A DNA stretch of 13,049 nt. Source: an uncultured Eubacterium sp. (lineage in GTDB: Bacteria > Bacillota_A > Clostridia > Lachnospirales > Lachnospiraceae). The stretch is taken from the NCBI GenBank assembly GCA_947653505.1, contig CANTHI010000038.1:1-13049 (forward strand), read 5' to 3'. Below the pieces are notes generated by a model, which was not told the DNA's origin, did no database searches, and was given only the letters and a program-made list of their open reading frames with translations. Positions 5,347 through 12,505 of the stretch are shown in pieces (within the stretch, counting starts at the first letter, position 1; each line of letters begins with the position of its first letter). Position numbers and translations under genes: made by a program.

Positions 5347-6633
5347 ATGAAAATCAGAAAAATGTTAGCATTTGCAACAGCGGCGGTGATTTGTGCAGGA
5401 GCAATCGCAGGATGCGGAGGAGCAAAAGACCAGAATGCAGGAGATGGCAGCAGCAAGGACAGCGGAAGTAAAGGCGGCGGCAGTGAAATCCTGCTCTGGT
5501 CATCGGCAACTGGTCCGGATGGCGAGCGCATTCAGAAGACGATCAATGCTTACAATGAGACGGGGCCGGAGTATAAGGTAAAATTTGTATCCATGCAGGC
5601 AGACACGTTTAATACAAAGTTAACGACGGCAGGACGTTCCGGGAAAGGGGTGCCGGATCTGGCGCTTGTTGCATCAGAAGCGCTCCCGACTTACCAGACG
5701 CAGGAGATGCTGGAATCGTGGGATGAGATGATAGCAGATACGGAATTAAAAAAAGAAAACTATGTGGAAAGCGCATGGGAGGTAGGCAGTCTGGATGGAC
5801 AGCAGTATGGCATTCCTGCGACAATGGGTTCCTGGGTGATGTTTTATAACAAGGATCTGATGGAGAAGTATGCTCCGGGCGCGCTTGATGACGGGTATGT
5901 GACTTACGAAGAGATTGAAGCAGCTGGAGAAGCGGCAAAGGCAGATGGCATTTACAGTTATGCAAATACATGGAGTATGCAGAATTACAGCAACCTGTAT
6001 CTGCAGATGGGCGGTGAATGGCTGGATGCGGATGGAAAGATCAGCATTAATAACGAAGCTTCGGCCGGTGTAGTGGAAGAATTAAAGAAGCTGAATGATC
6101 TTGGATACATGGTTCCAAACGGGGAAGATGCCAATAAAATGTTTATGAATCAGAAGCTGATCTTCCTGCCGGAAGGGACATGGATGCTCAGCAATATGGA
6201 AGCGATTAAGGATTTTGCATGGGGCGAGACGTTTACGCCGCAATGGGATGCCGCAAATGTCGTACAGTGCAGTGGTGTGGATCAGTTTGCGGTATTTAAA
6301 ACCGGCGAGGAGCGTCCGGATGCGAAAAAACAGGGGATGGTAAAATTTCTGGAATGGCTGCAGGGCAACCAGCTGGAATGGGTAAAATCAGGCGCAAATC
6401 CAAGCTCTCTGGCAATGCTGGAAAATGAAGAATATCTGGCTATGCCGCAGTCCTTCCTGTTAACAACCGAAGAAGGACGGGCAGCAATCAATATCAACGC
6501 GGCAGAAGGACTTACTTATGTATTTAATGAATACGATGCGCGCGCATGGGATATGATTACAGGGAAAGCAGATATTGCACAGACTTTTGAAGAGATCCAG
6601 AAGATTGTGGATGAGAAGATGAAAAAAAAGTAA
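5347..6633 (+). CDS. Sugar ABC transporter substrate-binding lipoprotein
   Basis: This encodes 428 residues, with start preceded by AAGGGAGGT six bases upstream. It opens with a lipoprotein signal peptide: basic MKIRK, a hydrophobic stretch, and the lipobox IAGC with the modified cysteine at residue 23. A Gly/Ser/Asp/Lys linker (about 24-48) leads to the binding domain. Features typical of family-1 extracellular solute-binding proteins are EILLWSS at the first strand, GKGVPDLALV, GSWVMFYNKDLMEKYAPG and the late LPEGTWMLSN. The length is normal for oligosaccharide-binding members. It should sit on the outer face of the membrane and deliver a sugar to the permeases encoded next. The substrate cannot be read from sequence; the neighbouring GH43 and GH2 genes suggest an arabinoside or related oligosaccharide. 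It heads the operon and is followed by a partial terminator. Confidence 0.93.
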   Translation: MKIRKMLAFATAAVICAGAIAGCGGAKDQNAGDGSSKDSGSKGGGSEILLWSSATGPDGERIQKTINAYNETGPEYKVKFVSMQADTFNTKLTTAGRSGKGVPDLALVASEALPTYQTQEMLESWDEMIADTELKKENYVESAWEVGSLDGQQYGIPATMGSWVMFYNKDLMEKYAPGALDDGYVTYEEIEAAGEAAKADGIYSYANTWSMQNYSNLYLQMGGEWLDADGKISINNEASAGVVEELKKLNDLGYMVPNGEDANKMFMNQKLIFLPEGTWMLSNMEAIKDFAWGETFTPQWDAANVVQCSGVDQFAVFKTGEERPDAKKQGMVKFLEWLQGNQLEWVKSGANPSSLAMLENEEYLAMPQSFLLTTEEGRAAININAAEGLTYVFNEYDARAWDMITGKADIAQTFEEIQKIVDEKMKKK

Positions 6634-6684
6634 TCATAAAAAGAAATAAAAACTGCAGAGTGTACAGCAAGGGATATAATTAAG

Positions 6685-6745
6685 ACTGCGGCTGTGATGA
6701 ATCCTGAGGACACAGGTTTTCAAGACATTCACAGCCGCAGTTTTT
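6685..6745 (+). terminator. Terminator-like hairpin between binding protein and permeases
   Basis: ACTGCGGCTGTGA (6685-6697) pairs perfectly over 13 bp with TCACAGCCGCAGT (6729-6741), followed by a T tract (6741-6745). The 31-nt loop contains a small inner stem (CCTG 6703-6706 with CAGG 6713-6716). No convincing new promoter lies before the next gene, so the hairpin probably lets only part of the transcription through, giving excess binding protein over permease. A TATAAT at 6675-6680 lacks a good -35 box. Confidence 0.7.
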
Positions 6746-6768
6746 CTCCGGACACGAGGAGGGGGATT

Positions 6769-7644
6769 ATGAAACATAAAAAGATCAGTTTCTGGCCGGG
6801 GCTGTTTATCGGTCCGCATCTTATATTATTTTTTATATTTTTTCTGGTGCCTGCCGTATTTGGTGTCTATATTGCGTTTACAGACTGGGATTTATACAGT
6901 ACACCTGTATTTGTGGGACTGGATAACTTCAGGACGATTCTGTTTGACACGGAATCCATTTATCATGACCAGTTTTTTAACGGTGTAAAAAATACGTTGC
7001 TGTTTGTAGCGCTGGAAGTGCCATTATGTATTATTATACCGCTGCTGTTAGCCGTGATGCTTTCGGCAAAGCCGGTGATGCATAAGTTTTATCAGTCGCT
7101 GATTTATCTGCCGACGCTGTTTGCGATCTCGGCGGTTATGATTATCTGGGGATTTCAGCTGAGCTTATCTTATGGACCATTTCAGGAATGGTTCGGGCTG
7201 GACGTGAACCTGACGGCTACGCAGCCGTGGGCATGGATTGCGATTATCATCGTCACGCTCTGGTGGGGTGCGGGTGGAAATATGATTATTTATGTGGCTG
7301 CGTTAAATGCGGTTTCCAAAGAACAGCTGGAAGCGGCGCAGCTGGACGGGGCAGGAAATATCGCACGCTTTTTTAAGATTATACTGCCGAATATCCGTTC
7401 ACAGATTTTGTTTACGACAGTTATGACGACGATTTCCCAGTTTAATATTTACGGGCAGCCGCTGATGCTGACAGGCGGAGGTCCGAACAATTCTACGAGA
7501 GTGCTGATGATGTATATTCAGCAGAATGCGTTTGGTACGGGTATTTCTACAGCGGGGATGTCTGCCGCGATGGCAGTTTTACTCGGACTGATTATTATGG
7601 TATTTTCCAGCATACAGTTTGTGATGAACCGGAAAAATGCATAG
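6769..7644 (+). CDS. Sugar ABC transporter permease, MalF/UgpA type
   Basis: This encodes 291 residues. The start at 6769 was chosen because GAGGAGGGGG lies just upstream; the open frame extends to 6694 but that part runs through the terminator hairpin. The protein has about six hydrophobic segments, the first at about residues 9-37 (ending AVFGVYIAFTDW), followed by the typical FVGLDNF motif. The cytoplasmic EAA loop, EQLEAAQLDGAG followed by FFKIILPNI (about 185-208), docks the ATPase. GGPNNSTRVLMMYIQQNAF near the end is characteristic of the MalF-type CUT1 subunit. It works as a heterodimer with the permease encoded 11 bp downstream. No ATPase gene is found in the operon. Confidence 0.93.
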   Translation: MKHKKISFWPGLFIGPHLILFFIFFLVPAVFGVYIAFTDWDLYSTPVFVGLDNFRTILFDTESIYHDQFFNGVKNTLLFVALEVPLCIIIPLLLAVMLSAKPVMHKFYQSLIYLPTLFAISAVMIIWGFQLSLSYGPFQEWFGLDVNLTATQPWAWIAIIIVTLWWGAGGNMIIYVAALNAVSKEQLEAAQLDGAGNIARFFKIILPNIRSQILFTTVMTTISQFNIYGQPLMLTGGGPNNSTRVLMMYIQQNAFGTGISTAGMSAAMAVLLGLIIMVFSSIQFVMNRKNA

Positions 7645-7655
7645 GAGGGGAGACA

Positions 7656-8492
7656 ATGGGAAAGAGTGAACGTACGAAAAAAACGATTTTTTTTATCATA
7701 CTGACGATCATCTGTATCGTCTGGGTATTTCCGATGCTCTGGGCGCTTCTGACTTCCTTCAAATCGGAGATGGAGATTCAGAGCATGGGATTTCATATGT
7801 GGCCGAGAGAGTGGACGCTTGATAATTACAGGCAGCTTTTGGAAAGCAATGAATCTTCTCCGGTATTGCGGTGGTTTATCAATTCCATGATCATTGCGCT
7901 CGGGCATATGCTGCTCGTGCTTGTTCTTGTGTCGATGGCCGCGTATGGTTATACGAGACTGCATTTTAAGTACCGGGATGCGTTGTTTGGATTTCTGCTG
8001 GCAACGATGATGTTGCCGGGCGTTCTGAATCTGATTCCGAATTTTAAGATTGTGGATTCGCTGGGGTGGACGAATACGTTTCTGGCTGTGATTGTGCCTG
8101 GGGCTGCGTCTGTCTATAATCTGTTTCTGGTTAAACAGTTTATGGATGGCATCCCGAAGGAACTGGATGAGTCTGCGGTCGTGGACGGGGCCAGCAGGTT
8201 TCAGATTTTCTGGCATATTATTCTGCCATTATCCAGACCGGTATTGACGGTGGTTGCTTTGTTTAGCTTTACAGGGGCATGGAATGACTTCCTCTGGCCG
8301 TCGATTGTAATGAATGATATCGATAAGCTGCCGATCACGCCGGGGCTGCAGCTGCTGCAGGGGCAGTATATGACGTATCCGGGCGTGGGGACTGCCGGAG
8401 CGATTCTGGCGCTGATTCCGACCTTTTTGCTGTATCTGATTGCACAAAAGAGCTTTATGCAGTCGATGGCATTAAACAGCGGGATTAAATAA
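7656..8492 (+). CDS. Sugar ABC transporter permease, MalG/UgpE type
   Basis: This encodes 278 residues, with GGAGGGG just upstream of the start. An N-terminal membrane segment (IFFIILTIICIVWVFPMLWAL) is followed by SFKSEMEI, a hallmark of MalG-type subunits. Four to five more hydrophobic segments follow. The EAA loop ELDESAVVDGAS and FWHIILPLSRP are at about residues 169-192. GAWNDFLWPSIV and the ending SFMQSMALNSGIK are typical of CUT1 permeases. It pairs with the MalF-type protein to form the membrane channel. The stop codon shares its last base with an ATG of the next frame, showing tight operon packing. Confidence 0.93.
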   Translation: MGKSERTKKTIFFIILTIICIVWVFPMLWALLTSFKSEMEIQSMGFHMWPREWTLDNYRQLLESNESSPVLRWFINSMIIALGHMLLVLVLVSMAAYGYTRLHFKYRDALFGFLLATMMLPGVLNLIPNFKIVDSLGWTNTFLAVIVPGAASVYNLFLVKQFMDGIPKELDESAVVDGASRFQIFWHIILPLSRPVLTVVALFSFTGAWNDFLWPSIVMNDIDKLPITPGLQLLQGQYMTYPGVGTAGAILALIPTFLLYLIAQKSFMQSMALNSGIK

Positions 8493-8524
8493 TGGCAGAA
8501 AAAAGAAAACAGGAGGAGTTGCAC

Positions 8525-10351
8525 ATGGCTGCAAGAAATTTTTATCCAAGACCCCAGTTTGTCCGGAAGAACTGGCAGAATCTGAACGGTACGTGGCAGT
8601 TCTGCTTTGATGACAGCAACTGTGGTCTGGCACAGCAGTGGTATCAGCAGACGCATACGTTTGCCAGCCAGATTCAGGTGCCGTTTGTCTATCAGAGCAG
8701 GCTGAGCGGGATTTCTGATACAGCCTGCCATGATACTGTGTGGTATAAAAGAAACTTTCCGGCAGAAAAAACAAAAGGAAAGCGGGTGTTTTTGCACTTT
8801 GGAGCGGTGGATTATCATGCGATGGTATTTTTAAATGGCAGACTGCTGGGTGAACATGAAGGAGGGCATACGCCGTTTTTCTTTGATATTACAGACGCGA
8901 TGCGGAACGGACAGGAGCAGCATCTGGCAGTACGTGTTTATGACCCGCACACAGATGAGATGATTCCGAGAGGAAAACAAAGCTGGGAGACAAAACCAAA
9001 AGGAATCTGGTATACCGGCTCGACCGGCATCTGGCAGACAGTCTGGCTCGAGAGCGTGGAGGAGCGGCATTTTTCAGATATCCGGTTTACGTCGCTGTAT
9101 GATGAAGGAAAGGAATGCATCAGCTGCACGATCGCGGGCGACTGCAGCGGATGTCAGGCAGAGTATGAGATCCGGTTTGCGGATGATGTCGTCTGCGCGG
9201 GGAGCATAGCCTGTCACAGTCCGGTGCTTTCCTGGGATGTGGACCTGCTGCAGCAGCATATTTTCAGGACAAACTTTCACGACGACGGCTGGTCATGGAC
9301 GCCGGAACATCCCAATCTGTTTAACGTGACGCTGACGCTGCGGACGGCAGACGGACATGCGGCGGATCAGGTCAGCAGTTATTTTGGATTCCGCAAAGTG
9401 CATCAGGAAAATGGTATGGTCTATCTGAACAACAAGCCGTATTACGAGCGTCTCGTACTGGATCAGGGCTACTGGCCGGACGGGCTGATGACGGCGCCTT
9501 CGGATGAGGATTATAAAAAAGATATTGAGCTGGCAAAACAGATGGGCTTTAATGGATGCCGCAAGCATCAGAAGATGGAGGATCCCGCATTTTTGTACTG
9601 GGCAGACCAGCTGGGATTTCTGGTATGGGGCGAATGTGCGTCTGCGCCTATGTACGGGCCGGATGCGGCAAAGCGTCTGATGCAGGAGTGGTCGGAGACT
9701 GTAAGACGCGATTACAGTCATCCGTGTATTATCGTCTGGGTTCCGCTCAATGAAAGCTGGGGAATACCTAATATCCACTCGGATGACAGACAGCAGCATT
9801 TTTCACAGGCGATGTATCATTATCTGCACGCACTGGATCATACGAGGCTGGTGGTGTCCAACGATGGCTGGGAAATGACCACAACAGACATCTGCGCGAT
9901 ACATAACTATGCGCACGGGCAGAAGGAAGAAAATGAGAAGTTCGCGGCATATAAAGAAATGCTGGCTACGAGGGAAAATCTGGTCAGCTGTCCGTCGGCA
10001 GACTGGGACATTTATGCCAGAGGTTTCGCGTATCAGGGGGAGCCGGTGATACTGACGGAGTTTGGCGGTATTGGATTTGAGCTGTCCGGGGAAGACGCAT
10101 GGGGATATACGGCTGTGGATAATGAGGAAGATTTTCTGGAGGATTACCGGAGGATCCTGCACGCAGTGTATGCGTCGGAGGGACTGTGCGGCTTTTGCTA
10201 CACGCAGCTGACAGATGTGGAGCAGGAGATGAACGGCCTTCTGACCTATGACAGACAGCCAAAATGCAGTCTCGAAAAAATCCGGGAGATCAATCTGCAG
10301 TATCATAAAAAATGCAAAGGTCAGGCAGGAAAACAGTCGTGCATCAGATGA
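8525..10351 (+). CDS. Glycoside hydrolase family 2 enzyme
   Basis: This encodes 608 residues. The start at 8525 was chosen because AGGAGG (8511-8516) lies 8 nt upstream; an in-frame ATG at 8492 overlapping the permease stop lacks such a site. Domains follow GH2 order: an N-terminal sugar-binding sandwich (WQNLNGTWQF to about residue 180, including FGAVDYHAMVFLNGRLLGEHEGGHTPF), an immunoglobulin-like sandwich (about 185-295), and a TIM barrel. Within the barrel WVPLNESWG gives the acid/base Glu at about 410, and LTEFGG the nucleophile Glu at about 512. The length matches short GH2 enzymes such as beta-glucuronidase rather than LacZ. There is no signal peptide, so it acts on imported sugar in the cytoplasm. 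Specificity is uncertain: beta-galactosidase, glucuronidase or arabinosidase-like activity are all possible. It should retain anomeric configuration. Confidence 0.88.
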   Translation: MAARNFYPRPQFVRKNWQNLNGTWQFCFDDSNCGLAQQWYQQTHTFASQIQVPFVYQSRLSGISDTACHDTVWYKRNFPAEKTKGKRVFLHFGAVDYHAMVFLNGRLLGEHEGGHTPFFFDITDAMRNGQEQHLAVRVYDPHTDEMIPRGKQSWETKPKGIWYTGSTGIWQTVWLESVEERHFSDIRFTSLYDEGKECISCTIAGDCSGCQAEYEIRFADDVVCAGSIACHSPVLSWDVDLLQQHIFRTNFHDDGWSWTPEHPNLFNVTLTLRTADGHAADQVSSYFGFRKVHQENGMVYLNNKPYYERLVLDQGYWPDGLMTAPSDEDYKKDIELAKQMGFNGCRKHQKMEDPAFLYWADQLGFLVWGECASAPMYGPDAAKRLMQEWSETVRRDYSHPCIIVWVPLNESWGIPNIHSDDRQQHFSQAMYHYLHALDHTRLVVSNDGWEMTTTDICAIHNYAHGQKEENEKFAAYKEMLATRENLVSCPSADWDIYARGFAYQGEPVILTEFGGIGFELSGEDAWGYTAVDNEEDFLEDYRRILHAVYASEGLCGFCYTQLTDVEQEMNGLLTYDRQPKCSLEKIREINLQYHKKCKGQAGKQSCIR

Positions 10352-10365
10352 AAGGCAGGATCAGT

Positions 10366-11769
10366 ATGAGACATCTATTTCAGAAAATTTGTCTGTCCGG
10401 CCTGATGCTGATACTGGCGGCGGCTGTTTTTACGGGGTGTGCAAAGATGGAGAAGCAAACAATCGCAAAAGGAATTTCACCGGTAATCGATCAGGAAGGC
10501 GCAGATCCGTTTGTCTTCAAAAAGGACGGATGGTATTATTATACGAAAACAGCCGGAGACCGTGTCGTGCTGTCACGTTCCGGGGAGCTTGGGAATATTG
10601 CCGCAGGGGAAAGCTGTGTGCTGTATGAACCGGTATCCGAGCTGGAAAATCTCTGGGCGCCGGAGCTGTTTTATCTGGACGATGTATGGTATGTGTACTT
10701 TGCCGCCAAAGTGCCGGGAGAGCCGATGCATCAGATGTATGTGCTGTCCAATGAAAACAAAGACCCGTTTGCCGGCAGCTGGGAATGCAGTCCGATGGCC
10801 GGTATGGACGATAAGTTTGCGATTGACGGGACCGTGCTGGAGCTGGAATCAGGCAGATATTTTATCTGGTCCGGATGGGAAGGCTATGAAAATGTCCGTC
10901 AGGATCTGTATCTGGCGCAGATGGTATCTCCGACAGAAGTCATGCAGGAAAAAATACTGCTGTCCGTTCCGGAATACGAATGGGAAAAGCAGGGAGAGCC
11001 GCTGGTAAACGAGGGACCGGAAATTATCATAAAAGACCAGACGATCAACCTTGTCTATTCCGCAAGCGGCAGCTGGACGGACGATTATTGTCTGGGGCTT
11101 TTAACGGCGGATATCCATGCAGATGTAAAACAGCCGGAATCATGGCATAAACAGGAAACACCAGTGCTTCAATCCGGCAATGGCGTCTGGGGACCGGGGC
11201 ATAACAGCTTTACCGAATCACCGGATGGCTCCCAGACCGTGATCGTTTATCATGCAGCCAGATGGCAGGGCGCCGGATGGAGCCGTTCTGTCCGGTTTGG
11301 ATATGCAGGTTTTGACGCATCCGGAAAGCTGTTAAGTATGGAACCGGACGCAGCTGACAGTCTGCTGAAGCCTCCGTCGGGAGAACCTGCGCGGGAAGTC
11401 TGGCTGGCAGATACGTTTACACGAAGCGAAGGCGTGACCCTGCAGCAGGAGACAGGAGCCGTATCCGGACAGGCGGCTGTAGGATTTGTGGATACGGAGG
11501 AATCTGTATCGGTGCAGATCACCAGCGCAGAAACAAAACATGCCGTGCTGCATATTTATGTAAAGCAGCTGGAATTTACAGACGATCAGGATCAGACCGG
11601 TCTTCAGATAGAAGTAAACGGCCAGACCGTTACCGTACCAGTCTGGCCGGCTGACTGCTTCCAGCCGGTAGCTGCCGCGGTGGAGCTTGAAAAAGGGAAA
11701 AATGAGATACTGATACGGTCAGAAGCGGGCGGAAGCGTACTGGCTGTGGACCGGGTGGAAATTGGTTAA
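10366..11769 (+). CDS. GH43 family lipoprotein glycosidase (arabinofuranosidase-like)
   Basis: This encodes 467 residues from 10366, with AGGA just upstream; an alternative ATG at 10348 overlaps the GH2 stop as ATGA and would add six residues. The lipoprotein signal has lipobox FTGC with Cys at 25. The five-bladed propeller of GH43 shows its three acidic residues: Asp47 (GADPFVF, base), Asp154 (AIDGTVLE, pKa modulator) and Glu216 (NEGPEI, acid). SASGSWTDDYCLGLL and WGPGHNSF are typical of exo-acting arabinofuranosidase-like members. Residues about 345-467 form a beta-sandwich resembling a family 6/35 carbohydrate-binding module, ending VLAVDRVEIG. It should be anchored outside the membrane and release monosaccharide or trim side chains before import. 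The exact GH43 subfamily and substrate are inferred, not shown. Confidence 0.88.
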   Translation: MRHLFQKICLSGLMLILAAAVFTGCAKMEKQTIAKGISPVIDQEGADPFVFKKDGWYYYTKTAGDRVVLSRSGELGNIAAGESCVLYEPVSELENLWAPELFYLDDVWYVYFAAKVPGEPMHQMYVLSNENKDPFAGSWECSPMAGMDDKFAIDGTVLELESGRYFIWSGWEGYENVRQDLYLAQMVSPTEVMQEKILLSVPEYEWEKQGEPLVNEGPEIIIKDQTINLVYSASGSWTDDYCLGLLTADIHADVKQPESWHKQETPVLQSGNGVWGPGHNSFTESPDGSQTVIVYHAARWQGAGWSRSVRFGYAGFDASGKLLSMEPDAADSLLKPPSGEPAREVWLADTFTRSEGVTLQQETGAVSGQAAVGFVDTEESVSVQITSAETKHAVLHIYVKQLEFTDDQDQTGLQIEVNGQTVTVPVWPADCFQPVAAAVELEKGKNEILIRSEAGGSVLAVDRVEIG

Positions 11770-11774
11770 ATACT

Positions 11775-11812
11775 GGCTGTGCGGACGCCTTTTGTCCGGT
11801 GTCCGCATAGCC
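11775..11812 (+). terminator. Hairpin closing the sugar operon (no T-run)
   Basis: GGCTGTGCGGAC (11775-11786) pairs with GTCCGCATAGCC (11801-11812), 12 bp with one G-U and a 14-nt loop. It begins six bases after the GH43 stop, where a terminator is expected, but AAAACG rather than T follows on the plus strand. It may stabilise the mRNA 3' end or mark processing. The stretch from there to the toxin gene (11813-11880) shows nothing else. Confidence 0.45.
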
Positions 11813-11880
11813 AAAACGTGAATCAAAATAACAGTTACAAACATCTGCGGCTTGAATCAGGAGGCGGCCACTATCAAATC

Positions 11881-12144
11881 TTATTCGTCATAATGGCCTT
11901 TGCAGGATATGATTTTTATATTTTGTAATTCATCAATTTCATAAATAAGGCGGTTTTTATCGTCAATGCGCCGGGAATACCCATGACGGTGTTTTAACGC
12001 TTCCGGCTTCCCGATTCCTTTTAATGGTCCATTGCGCTGAATATCTTCTATCAGATCATTCATTTTCTTTATCGTTTTTCGGTCCTGCATCTGCCAGTAG
12101 AGATATTCCGGCCAGGCTTTTTTATCAAATGTAAAATCATTCAT
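11881..12144 (-). CDS. YoeB/Txe-family mRNA interferase toxin
   Basis: This encodes 87 residues, the usual length for YoeB. The family signature is clear: GKPEALKH, YSRRIDDKNRLIYEI and the ending CKGHYDE. By alignment from memory with Escherichia coli YoeB, the catalytic set corresponds to Glu48, Arg65, His84 and Tyr85. The Trp before SRR in the E. coli protein is Tyr here. The expected activity is ribosome-dependent cleavage of mRNA when unbound. The start overlaps the antitoxin stop by one base (TAATG), which is typical of translational coupling. Neutralisation by the neighbouring protein is inferred from operon order. Confidence 0.92.
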   Translation of the reverse strand: MNDFTFDKKAWPEYLYWQMQDRKTIKKMNDLIEDIQRNGPLKGIGKPEALKHRHGYSRRIDDKNRLIYEIDELQNIKIISCKGHYDE

Positions 12145-12380
12145 TATTCCATTGCCCTGAGTTCTTCCATAGTTTTATGAATACCTTCCCCCCGTTTCAG
12201 GCGTTCTGCCCGTCTGTCGATTTCTGCCCAGTACTCTTCTTTTTCTTTTGCTTTTAGCATTTCGTCATAGTCATAAGCAGAAATAACAACAAGGTTTTGC
12301 GCTTCATCAAACAACGGTTCGCCATTTGCAATACGTGTGCGGGATTCGGCGCTTATACTGATCGGTTTTTCAGCTACCAT
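12144..12380 (-). CDS. YefM/Phd-like antitoxin
   Basis: This encodes 78 residues, with AGGAGG just upstream of the ATG at 12380. It lies directly before the YoeB-type toxin, the normal order for this family. NLVVISAYDYDEMLKAKE matches the strand and helix that end the YefM/Phd N-terminal domain. The charged helix after it (EEYWAEIDRRAERLKRGEGIHKTMEEL) is the toxin-wrapping tail. The first 30 residues are shorter and diverge from the usual YefM DNA-binding start (SEARQNL-type helix not seen), so the DNA-binding part may be atypical. It should bind and inactivate the toxin and repress the shared promoter. Confidence 0.8.
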   Translation of the reverse strand: MVAEKPISISAESRTRIANGEPLFDEAQNLVVISAYDYDEMLKAKEKEEYWAEIDRRAERLKRGEGIHKTMEELRAME

Positions 12381-12411
12381 TTTTATTCCTCCTGTTCTTT
12401 AATCTAATTTT

Positions 12412-12448
12412 ATTATATACATTTTGATATCAGGAATACATGTGTATT
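12412..12448 (-). promoter_or_regulatory. Toxin-antitoxin promoter with palindromic operator
   Basis: On the minus strand a perfect TATAAT (12417-12412) lies about 31 nt before the antitoxin start. Seventeen bases further upstream the -35 position is TGTATT, a poor match, and it forms half of the palindrome AATACA-TG-TGTATT (12435-12448). Placement of an inverted repeat over the -35 box is what an autorepressed toxin-antitoxin promoter should show. Confidence 0.55.
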
Positions 12449-12505
12449 ATTTCGCTGCGCTAATTTAGAGAGGTAAGGATCTTTTTGCAAATCAGAAGCA
12501 GAACC

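Noticed and set aside
6694..6768. 25-codon extension of the MalF-type permease
   Set aside because: It lies inside the terminator hairpin and lacks a ribosome-binding site; 6769 has a strong one and gives a normal permease N-terminus.
7518..8216. Long minus-strand open frame opposite the second permease
   Set aside because: Its composition (His, Arg, Gln-rich) is that of an antisense shadow of a real membrane protein gene, and no ribosome-binding site was seen.
8492..8524. GH2 start at 8492 overlapping the permease stop
   Set aside because: There is no proper Shine-Dalgarno before it, whereas AGGAGG precedes the ATG at 8525 and the family N-terminus (FYPRPQF) begins just after.
9293..10306. 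Minus-strand open frames opposite the GH2 gene
   Set aside because: These are antisense shadows; the plus strand encodes a complete GH2 enzyme with both catalytic residues.
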